Origin: an uncultured Clostridia bacterium | Lineage (GTDB): Bacteria > Bacillota > Clostridia > Oscillospirales > Acutalibacteraceae | Direction: 5' to 3' | DNA length: 9,257 bases | Assembly: GCA_937895645.1 (NCBI GenBank) | Contig: CALBKQ010000058.1 | Span: 1 to 9,257, forward strand | Shown: positions 1-5,315 of the stretch, in pieces | Position numbering within the stretch: position 1 is the first letter of the stretch | Layout of the letters: every line of letters starts with the position of its first letter | Translations under genes and position numbers: made by a program | Notes under the pieces: model-generated | Told to the model about the DNA's origin: nothing | The model's database searches: none | What the model saw: the letters and a program-made list of their open reading frames with translations, nothing else

Positions 1-36
1 GAGAACACGCTTTTTAGCTGATTTGATATTTGGCAT
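1..36 (-). CDS. rpsT: 30S ribosomal protein S20, N-terminal fragment (runs off the left edge)
   Basis: Read on the minus strand, the first 12 codons give MPNIKSAKKRVL, the characteristic opening of bacterial ribosomal protein S20, which binds 16S rRNA in the small subunit. Only the start is inside the window. A strong Shine-Dalgarno GGAGGTG (positions 52 to 46) sits nine bases before the ATG at 36. The gene diverges from gpr, as rpsT does next to gpr in Bacillus subtilis, and this context supports the call. The identification rests on 12 residues plus synteny, but that opening is highly distinctive. Confidence 0.9.
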   Translation of the reverse strand, partial: MPNIKSAKKRVL

Positions 37-71
37 ATTCGTTACACCTCCTTCGTATTTTACAGATACAT

Positions 72-100
72 ATGTTACCACGAAATAAAACAAAAATCAA
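72..100 (-). promoter_or_regulatory. possible rpsT promoter
   Basis: On the minus strand TTGATT (100 to 95) is followed after 17 bases by TAACAT (77 to 72), a weak match to a vegetative -35/-10 pair. It would start transcription roughly 30 bases before the rpsT ATG. The -10 has two mismatches to TATAAT in an A/T-rich stretch, so chance is a real alternative. I could not find a convincing sigma-F or sigma-G promoter for the divergent gpr gene in the same gap. Confidence 0.3.
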
Positions 101-172
101 GTTATTTTTTATAAAAATGACTATTATTTTTTCATTGGTGCAATAATATTTAAGAAAAACAGAGGTGATAAT

Positions 173-1039
173 GTGAATTGCAGAACAGATATAGCACTTG
201 AACGACAAGAAATGTTAGCAGATACCGAACAGAAAGGTATTAAAGTAAAGAAGTGGGAAAAAGAAAAAGCACAGGTAACTGAAATAGAAATATTGAATGA
301 ATACGGTGCAAATACTTTGCAAAAACCTATTGGCAGATATATTACCATAGATTTACCTGAGTTTTCTCACGAAAGCGAGTTGCTTGACGGAAGGCTTACA
401 GCACTTACAGAGTCAATTAAAAATTTGTTACCTAATAATGCTGAAAAAATACTTGTGGCAGGGTTAGGTAATGAAAATATAACCCCTGATGCATTAGGTC
501 CGTTATGTGCAAGAGGTATTTTTTCAACTCGACACATAAAAGGGGAGACAATGAAAGATTTAGGCTTTTCAAACCTTAAATCTGTATCATCAATATCAAC
601 GGGAGTTTTAGGGCAAACAGGTATCGAAACAGCAGAATACATTAAAGGTATAGTAAATCTTATTAAACCTGACGCAGTAATTATTATTGACGCATTGGCG
701 TCACGTCGTCTTTCAAGACTTGGCAAAACTGTACAACTTACAGATACAGGCATTACCCCTGGTTCAGGTGTTGGCAATTTCAGAAAAACTATTGATAAAA
801 CTACCCTTGGTGTTCCCGTAATCTCGTTAGGAGTGCCAACGGTGGTTGACGGTAACACAATAGTTAATGATTTAACAGAAAACAAGAATGAAAATCATAA
901 AATTGATGCAAATAATATGATGGTTACTCCACGGGAAATTGACACAATTATAGCACGTGCTGCACGTCTTTTGTCATTAAGTATAAATTGTGCTTTACAG
1001 CCTGAAATGAAGCCTGAAATGTTTCTTGCTTTATCATAA
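173..1039 (+). CDS. gpr: GPR germination protease (spore endopeptidase)
   Basis: GPR is the atypical aspartic-type endopeptidase that degrades small acid-soluble spore proteins when spores germinate. The 288-residue product has the family motifs in order: RTDIALE (4-10), GLGNENITPDALGP (97-110), ISTGVLGQTGIET (141-153), IIDALASR (171-178), DTGITPGSGVGN (191-202), GVPTVVD (220-226) and MVTPREID (250-257). The two acidic residues known to be essential in Bacillus correspond to D106 and D173, both present. The protein is about 80 residues shorter than the Bacillus enzyme because the stretch between VPTVVD and MVTP is very short and the leader is nearly absent (three residues before RTD). GTG at 173 is the first canonical start in a frame open from about 89 and is preceded by AGAGGTGAT (161-169). 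spoIIP follows after 52 bases, probably in one operon. Function is confident from motifs and synteny. Confidence 0.95.
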   Translation: MNCRTDIALERQEMLADTEQKGIKVKKWEKEKAQVTEIEILNEYGANTLQKPIGRYITIDLPEFSHESELLDGRLTALTESIKNLLPNNAEKILVAGLGNENITPDALGPLCARGIFSTRHIKGETMKDLGFSNLKSVSSISTGVLGQTGIETAEYIKGIVNLIKPDAVIIIDALASRRLSRLGKTVQLTDTGITPGSGVGNFRKTIDKTTLGVPVISLGVPTVVDGNTIVNDLTENKNENHKIDANNMMVTPREIDTIIARAARLLSLSINCALQPEMKPEMFLALS

Positions 1040-1091
1040 AAATTTAATCCTTTGCATATCTTTTACAAGAATATTGCAGAGGATTGATATT

Positions 1092-2222
1092 TTGAATAAA
1101 AGGACAAACTTACACGAAAAAATATTTGAATATGTAATAAAATCAATAATCCCAGTAACACTTGCTATGACTTTTATTGTTGGTGGATTTGAGCCATCTC
1201 TCAATCGTGTTTTAACAGCAACAATGTATATGGTTTATCCTGAAAAAGCATTTGACCTTCTGCGAAGTCAGGACAAACAAAACACAGGTATTACTGAAGA
1301 AATCAATAAGGAAAACGCTAAGGCAGAAAACACGGAGTCAGTAATTACATCTGCAAAGGTAAATTCAGTAATACCTGACGATGTTCAAAAACTTATTGCA
1401 GATGCAGAAAAGAAGTATGCAAATTCTTCAAATGACGGGAAAATTATTTCGGCAGATTACAGTAAGCAAAATGCCACATCAGAATATGATGGGATTTATC
1501 TGCGTAATACAACGCTTAATCAAGAAATAAATATTGAAGAATATCTTAATAAACAAGTACAGGCTTTTGTTACAGAAAATAAGCCAACAGTATTGATTTA
1601 TCACACACATACAACTGAAACTTATGAGTTGTTAGACAGGAATTTTTACACAAATGAGCGTAATACAAGAAGTGCCAATCCGTCAGAAAATATGGTGCGT
1701 GTAGGTGAAGAAATATGCAAGGTTTTAGAAGAAAAAGGTTATAAAACAATCCACGATAAAACCGTGTATGATGAAAGTATAAATGGCGCTTATGACCGTT
1801 CAAGAGCGAATATCAGTAAAATACTTAAAGACAACCCGTCAATACAGATAGTCCTTGATATTCACAGAGACTCAATATATCAGAAAGATAATTCAAAAGT
1901 CAAAACAGTTACAGAAATTGATGGAAGAAAAGCCGCACAGATAATGCTTATTACCGGTTGTGAAGACGGTAATGTTACAGATTTTCCAAATTGGAAGAAG
2001 AATCTTACATTTGCAGTAAATCTACAAGAGAAACTTAAAAATGATAACAAAACATTAGTGCGTCCTTTAATGTTTTGTAGTCGAAAATATAATATGGATT
2101 TAACACCGTGTGCATTATCGGTAGAGATTGGCACAGATGCTAATACATTAAGTGAAGCAGTGTATTCAGCTTGGCTTTTTGCTAATTCATTATCGGATTT
2201 TTTAGAGGAGTATAAAATATAA
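1092..2222 (+). CDS. spoIIP: SpoIIP, stage II sporulation peptidoglycan hydrolase
   Basis: SpoIIP is a membrane-anchored amidase/endopeptidase that, with SpoIID and SpoIIM, thins septal peptidoglycan so that the mother cell can engulf the forespore. I place the start at TTG 1092 because AGAGG (1079-1083) lies eight bases upstream. An upstream in-frame TTG at 1026 overlaps gpr and lacks a good ribosome site. From 1092 the protein has 376 residues: a short basic N-terminus, one membrane segment at about 13-33, a poorly conserved linker to about 155, then the catalytic domain. Visible motifs are VLIYHTHTTE (167-176), DIHRD (256-260) and VEIG (344-347), supplying the His, His and Glu expected of this zinc amidase fold. 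Linkage to gpr matches Bacillus. The family assignment is firm; the exact start is the main uncertainty. Confidence 0.93.
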   Translation: MNKRTNLHEKIFEYVIKSIIPVTLAMTFIVGGFEPSLNRVLTATMYMVYPEKAFDLLRSQDKQNTGITEEINKENAKAENTESVITSAKVNSVIPDDVQKLIADAEKKYANSSNDGKIISADYSKQNATSEYDGIYLRNTTLNQEINIEEYLNKQVQAFVTENKPTVLIYHTHTTETYELLDRNFYTNERNTRSANPSENMVRVGEEICKVLEEKGYKTIHDKTVYDESINGAYDRSRANISKILKDNPSIQIVLDIHRDSIYQKDNSKVKTVTEIDGRKAAQIMLITGCEDGNVTDFPNWKKNLTFAVNLQEKLKNDNKTLVRPLMFCSRKYNMDLTPCALSVEIGTDANTLSEAVYSAWLFANSLSDFLEEYKI

Positions 2223-2223
2223 A

Positions 2224-2349
2224 ATGACAGAAATCAAAAAAATATTGAAAAGTTATTTAATTTCAGTAATCATAACAGTTTTAACAACAATAATTTTCTG
2301 TGGTATTTTTATTGCACAAACCAATACAGATAAAATGTTATTTGGTTGA
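2224..2349 (+). CDS. 41-residue predicted single-pass membrane protein after spoIIP
   Basis: ATG 2224 begins one base after the spoIIP stop and reads 41 codons: a short basic start (MTEIKKILKS), one hydrophobic helix at about 11-31, and a small polar tail ending in TNTDKMLFG. AGAGGAG (2204-2210), inside the end of spoIIP, can serve as ribosome site but lies 13 bases away, longer than ideal. I do not recognise a family. In Bacillus subtilis the gene after spoIIP is yqxA, whose product also begins with a membrane helix, so this could be a shortened positional counterpart; that is inference. The A/T-rich sequence makes a chance hydrophobic ORF possible, although tight coupling and absence of a competing gene favour translation. 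Confidence 0.5.
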   Translation: MTEIKKILKSYLISVIITVLTTIIFCGIFIAQTNTDKMLFG

Positions 2350-2355
2350 AAACAG

Positions 2356-2384
2356 TTGCATAAAAAACATTTGCGGTGTATAAT
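2356..2384 (+). promoter_or_regulatory. sigma-A-type promoter for yhaM
   Basis: TTGCAT (2356-2361), a 17-base spacer and a perfect TATAAT (2379-2384) make a good vegetative promoter just after the small ORF and 42 bases before the yhaM start. Transcription should begin near 2391, separating the yhaM unit from the sporulation genes upstream. No clear terminator is visible between spoIIP and this promoter, so some read-through is possible. Confidence 0.7.
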
Positions 2385-2385
2385 A

Positions 2386-2404
2386 TTTCATATAATATAT
2401 GAAA
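2386..2404. promoter_or_regulatory. perfect 19-bp palindrome over the yhaM transcription start (candidate operator)
   Basis: TTTCATATAATATATGAAA is a perfect inverted repeat with 9-bp arms and a single central base. It begins two bases after the -10 box and covers the predicted start site near 2391, the classic position for a repressor operator. Because transcription would start inside it, the full hairpin would not be in the RNA, so a DNA-binding site is more likely than an RNA structure. The sequence is very A/T-rich, which raises the chance level, and no cognate regulator is identified here. Confidence 0.45.
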
Positions 2405-2426
2405 GGTTGTACCCGCATTTTTTTGC

Positions 2427-3407
2427 GTGGATTATAAATTTATGAACTTTACTGATATTGGAAACAACGGACTTGTTGAGGGATATGCGGTTATAAAACA
2501 ATGTGAAGTTAAAACTGCAAAGAATGGCAATTCATATCTTGATTTGGTACTGACAGATAAAGATGGCGAAATTTTTGCAAAACTCTGGGATTATAACGAG
2601 TACTCTCATGGTAAATACGAAAACGACATGTTTGTAAAGGTGAGAGGTACAATTTCAAAATATAATGGTAACGACCAGTTCAGAGTTGAAAGAATCCGTC
2701 TTGTAACTGAAAGTGACGGGGTAAATGTAGCTGATTACGTTAAATCTGCTGACTATTCAGGTGATGATATGTTCAATTACTTGTTATCACTTGCAAATGG
2801 ATTCAAAGATGAAGATTTGAAGAAAATCGTTACATATTTACTCGAAGAAAATAAAGAAAAAGTCTTATATTTTCCTGCTGCGTTCAGATTACACCACGCA
2901 ATCCGCTGTGGTCTTTTAATGCATACCGCATCAATTGTTAAACTTTGCGAGTCTGTTTGTAAAGTATATCCATTTGTTAACCGTGAACTCCTTATTTCAG
3001 GTGCGATTTTACACGATATTGCAAAAACAGTTGAATTTGATGTCCGTGAAACAGGTATTGCATCAGGCTATACTGTTGAGGGTAATCTTTTAGGGCATCT
3101 TGTTATAGGTGCTATGATGGTTAAAGAGGCTAGTCAAAAGTTAAATATCGATGGTGAAAAGTCAATGCTTTTACAACATATGATTTTATCACATCATGGC
3201 GAGCCGGACTTTGGTGCAGCAGTAAGACCATTATTCCTTGAGGCAGAGTTATTATCACAACTCGACTTAATGGATGCTCGTGTATATGAGATTATGGACG
3301 CGGTTAGTGGTGTTGAAAAAGGTGAGTTCACAAACAGATTGTGGGCGCTTGAAGACCGAAAATTTTATAAATACAATGATGCAACTCTCAAAGTTGACAT
3401 TTTGTAA
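2427..3407 (+). CDS. yhaM: YhaM-family 3'-5' exoribonuclease (OB-fold plus HD domain)
   Basis: The 326-residue protein matches the Bacillus YhaM layout: an N-terminal OB-fold nucleic-acid binding domain (about 15-95, with LDLVLTDKDGEIFAKLWD at 38-55), a linker, and a metal-dependent HD domain (about 150-300). Visible HD residues are H166, H196-D197 and D280, with HHAIRCG (156-162), EGNLLGH (218-224) and LSHHG (254-258). The family degrades RNA and single-stranded DNA from the 3' end in the cytoplasm. GTG 2427 is chosen because it puts MNFTDIG at residue 6, where YhaM proteins commonly have a similar MNYTVG. ATG 2442 is the alternative, and neither has a strong Shine-Dalgarno. It has its own promoter and is probably cotranscribed with the DUF2804 gene. 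Confidence 0.9.
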   Translation: MDYKFMNFTDIGNNGLVEGYAVIKQCEVKTAKNGNSYLDLVLTDKDGEIFAKLWDYNEYSHGKYENDMFVKVRGTISKYNGNDQFRVERIRLVTESDGVNVADYVKSADYSGDDMFNYLLSLANGFKDEDLKKIVTYLLEENKEKVLYFPAAFRLHHAIRCGLLMHTASIVKLCESVCKVYPFVNRELLISGAILHDIAKTVEFDVRETGIASGYTVEGNLLGHLVIGAMMVKEASQKLNIDGEKSMLLQHMILSHHGEPDFGAAVRPLFLEAELLSQLDLMDARVYEIMDAVSGVEKGEFTNRLWALEDRKFYKYNDATLKVDIL

Positions 3408-3438
3408 TAAATAGGGAATTAAAAAGGGGATTAAAGTT

Positions 3439-4464
3439 ATGAGAAATCATTTTGTAGGTAAACCAGTTGACCTTTTGAAGTGCGACGGTAGTCTTGTTGA
3501 GCCGGGTTGGTCAACAAAACAAGTATGGAAATATGACAAAAATGCTATTAAGTCAAATGTTTTCAGAATTAAAGAATGGGACTATTATCTTGTTTTAGCA
3601 CAGGATTTTGGTGTAGCGTTTACAGTTTCAGATTTAGGGTTTGCAGGTCTTCATTCTGTGTCATTTCTTGATTTCAAAACTCCTTGTGAAACAACAAAAA
3701 GTGAAATGCCATTTTTCACAATGGGCAAAACAAATATGCCTCCAACAAGTAGTGAGGGCGATGTTCGTTTTGAAAATAAAAACCTTAAACTTGAATACAT
3801 AAAAACTGAAGGTCAGCGCAGAATTGTTTGCACATACAAAAATTTCCAAGATGGTAAGGATTTCAAATGCGACATTTCGCTTGAACAACCAGATATGGAT
3901 TCAATGGTTATTACAATCCCTTGGAAGAAAAATAAAAGATGCTTCTATTACAATCAAAAAATCAATTGTATGAGAGCATCAGGTTGGGTAACTGTTGGCG
4001 ATGAAAAATATGAGTTTAATCCTGCAACTGACTTCGGTACTCTTGACTGGGGTCGTGGTGTATGGACTTATGATAATACCTGGTTCTGGGGCTCAGGTAA
4101 CTGCGATTTAGATGGTCATGCATTTGGTTTCAATATTGGTTACGGTTTTGGTGACAACTCAGCCGCAACTGAAAATGTTCTTTTCTATGATGGTGTAGCA
4201 CATAAACTTGACGATATTTATTTCAATATGCCTGAGAATGGTAGTTATACAGACCCTTGGACATTCTCATCATCTGATGGCAGATTTGAAATGGACTTTG
4301 TTCCGATTATTGACCGTAGTGCATTTATCGACTTCAAAGCAATTATTTCTGACCAGCATCAGGTATTCGGTAGAATGAGTGGTAAAGCAATCCTTGACGA
4401 TGGCACAGTTCTTGAAATCAAAGATATGCTTATGTTCGCAGAAAAAGTACATAACAGATATTAA
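3439..4464 (+). CDS. DUF2804 family protein, function unknown
   Basis: The 341-residue product has the signature of the DUF2804 family: DWGRGVWTYDNTWFWGSG at 203-220, after an N-terminal region with EPGWS (21-25) and alternating short beta-like stretches rich in aromatic residues. No signal peptide or membrane segment is visible, so it is probably cytoplasmic. No catalytic role is established to my knowledge, and I do not assign one. The ATG is preceded by GGGGA (3426-3430), nine to ten bases away under normal spacing. The gene starts 31 bases after yhaM on the same strand with no terminator between them, so the two are probably one transcript, ended by the hairpins around 4479-4540. Aromatic, beta-rich composition would fit a ligand-binding barrel, but that is inference. 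Confidence 0.85.
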   Translation: MRNHFVGKPVDLLKCDGSLVEPGWSTKQVWKYDKNAIKSNVFRIKEWDYYLVLAQDFGVAFTVSDLGFAGLHSVSFLDFKTPCETTKSEMPFFTMGKTNMPPTSSEGDVRFENKNLKLEYIKTEGQRRIVCTYKNFQDGKDFKCDISLEQPDMDSMVITIPWKKNKRCFYYNQKINCMRASGWVTVGDEKYEFNPATDFGTLDWGRGVWTYDNTWFWGSGNCDLDGHAFGFNIGYGFGDNSAATENVLFYDGVAHKLDDIYFNMPENGSYTDPWTFSSSDGRFEMDFVPIIDRSAFIDFKAIISDQHQVFGRMSGKAILDDGTVLEIKDMLMFAEKVHNRY

Positions 4465-4478
4465 ATGAATTTGGTTTG

Positions 4479-4537
4479 CCTCCCTTGTCAAAGGGAGGGG
4501 GACCGTCGAAGACGGTGGAGGGATTCTCCGCCGTTTT
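4479..4537. repeat. GC-rich multi-hairpin intergenic repeat element
   Basis: This stretch is much richer in G/C than its surroundings and consists of consecutive hairpins: CCTCCCTT (4479-4486) with AAGGGAGG (4491-4498), ACCGTC (4502-4507) with GACGGT (4511-4516) around a GAA loop, and ACGGTGGAG (4512-4520) with CTCCGCCGT (4526-4534). The second and third share bases 4512-4516 and so are mutually exclusive. From memory, very similar elements (CTCCCT...AGGGAGG, a variable GC hairpin, then GGAGGGATT) are scattered through intergenic regions of many gut Clostridia. Only one copy is in this window, so repetition cannot be shown here. Confidence 0.6.
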
Positions 4538-4539
4538 CT
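4512..4539 (+). terminator. intrinsic terminator of the yhaM-DUF2804 unit, inside the repeat
   Basis: The last hairpin of the repeat has a 9-bp stem (4512-4520 with 4526-4534, one G-U pair at 4516/4530), a 5-base loop and a following TTTTCT, the form of a Rho-independent terminator. It lies 47 bases after the DUF2804 stop and before the response-regulator ribosome site. The U-tract is short, and an upstream competing hairpin (4502-4516) could disrupt it, so efficiency is uncertain. Confidence 0.55.
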
Positions 4540-4619
4540 ATTCCTTAAAAAAATCTTAATAATTTAACTTCTTTATTCTTAAAAATAATTTTATTACAAT
4601 ACCGTTGGAGGTTGAAAGT

Positions 4620-5315
4620 ATGTATAATATTCTTGTTTGTGATGATGAAAAAGATATTGTCAATGCACTTGACATTTATCTTAAATCAGAGGGGTATAAC
4701 ACAATTCTTGCCTACAACGGTAACGAGGCAATTGAAAAGGTGAAAACAGAAGATATTCATTTAGCACTTCTTGACATTATGATGCCCGTATTAGATGGTA
4801 TAACTGCTATGGTAAAAATTCGCGAAATTACCAATGTTCCTGTTATTCTTTTAACGGCAAAAAGTGAAGATACCGATAAGATTTTAGGCCTTAATGTTGG
4901 TGCTGATGACTATATTACGAAACCATTTAATCCTGTTGAAGTTATGGCAAGAGTCAAATCACAGCTTCGCCGATATATGATGCTTGGTGGTGGCAAAACC
5001 AACGAGAAGTCAATAGTAATAGGCACATTAGAACTTGACGATACTGCTAAAAAAGTAACTGTTGATGGCGAAAAAGTATCACTCACACCAAAAGAATATG
5101 AAATACTGTATCTTTTAATGCAAAACGCAGGTAAAGTCTTTTCACCCAAAGAAATCTATCTAAAAGTGTGGAAAGATAACCCATACGGAGCAGAAAGTAC
5201 AGTTGCAGTACATATAAGACACCTTCGTGAAAAAATCGAAATTAACCCTGCCGAACCACGCTATTTGAAAGTAGTTTGGGGTCAGGGCTATAAGATTGAA
5301 AGAGGTGTTAAGTAA
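4620..5315 (+). CDS. OmpR/PhoB-family response regulator, VanR-like
   Basis: This 231-residue protein is a phosphorylation-controlled transcription factor. The receiver domain (1-118) shows D8-D9, the phosphoacceptor D52 in LLDIMMP, T79 in LLTAK and K101 in DDYITKPF. The C-terminal winged-helix domain (about 130-230) has LTPKEYEIL, VAVHIRHLREKI and WGQGYKIE. The receiver end and C-terminus resemble VanR-type regulators (ADDYITKPF, QLRRY, WG.GYKIE). ATG 4620 is the start because GGAGG (4607-4611) is eight bases upstream; an in-frame TTG at 4605 overlaps that site and is rejected. The stop overlaps the kinase ATG by one base, so both are translated together and the kinase is the evident partner. 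Genes controlled are unknown, and no vancomycin-resistance enzymes are nearby. Confidence 0.93.
   Translation: MYNILVCDDEKDIVNALDIYLKSEGYNTILAYNGNEAIEKVKTEDIHLALLDIMMPVLDGITAMVKIREITNVPVILLTAKSEDTDKILGLNVGADDYITKPFNPVEVMARVKSQLRRYMMLGGGKTNEKSIVIGTLELDDTAKKVTVDGEKVSLTPKEYEILYLLMQNAGKVFSPKEIYLKVWKDNPYGAESTVAVHIRHLREKIEINPAEPRYLKVVWGQGYKIERGVK

Noticed and set aside
367..885. 172-codon open frame on the minus strand inside gpr
   Set aside because: It lies wholly antisense to a gene with firm motifs, has no ribosome site of note and resembles no protein I know; it is a by-product of gpr codon use.
1026..1091. TTG at 1026 as start of spoIIP
   Set aside because: It overlaps the end of gpr and has no good Shine-Dalgarno, while TTG 1092 has AGAGG eight bases upstream and gives a normal basic N-terminus before the membrane segment.
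4605..4619. TTG at 4605 as start of the response regulator
   Set aside because: The GGAGG ribosome site begins within this stretch (4607-4611) and is ideally spaced for ATG 4620, where receiver-domain sequence begins directly.
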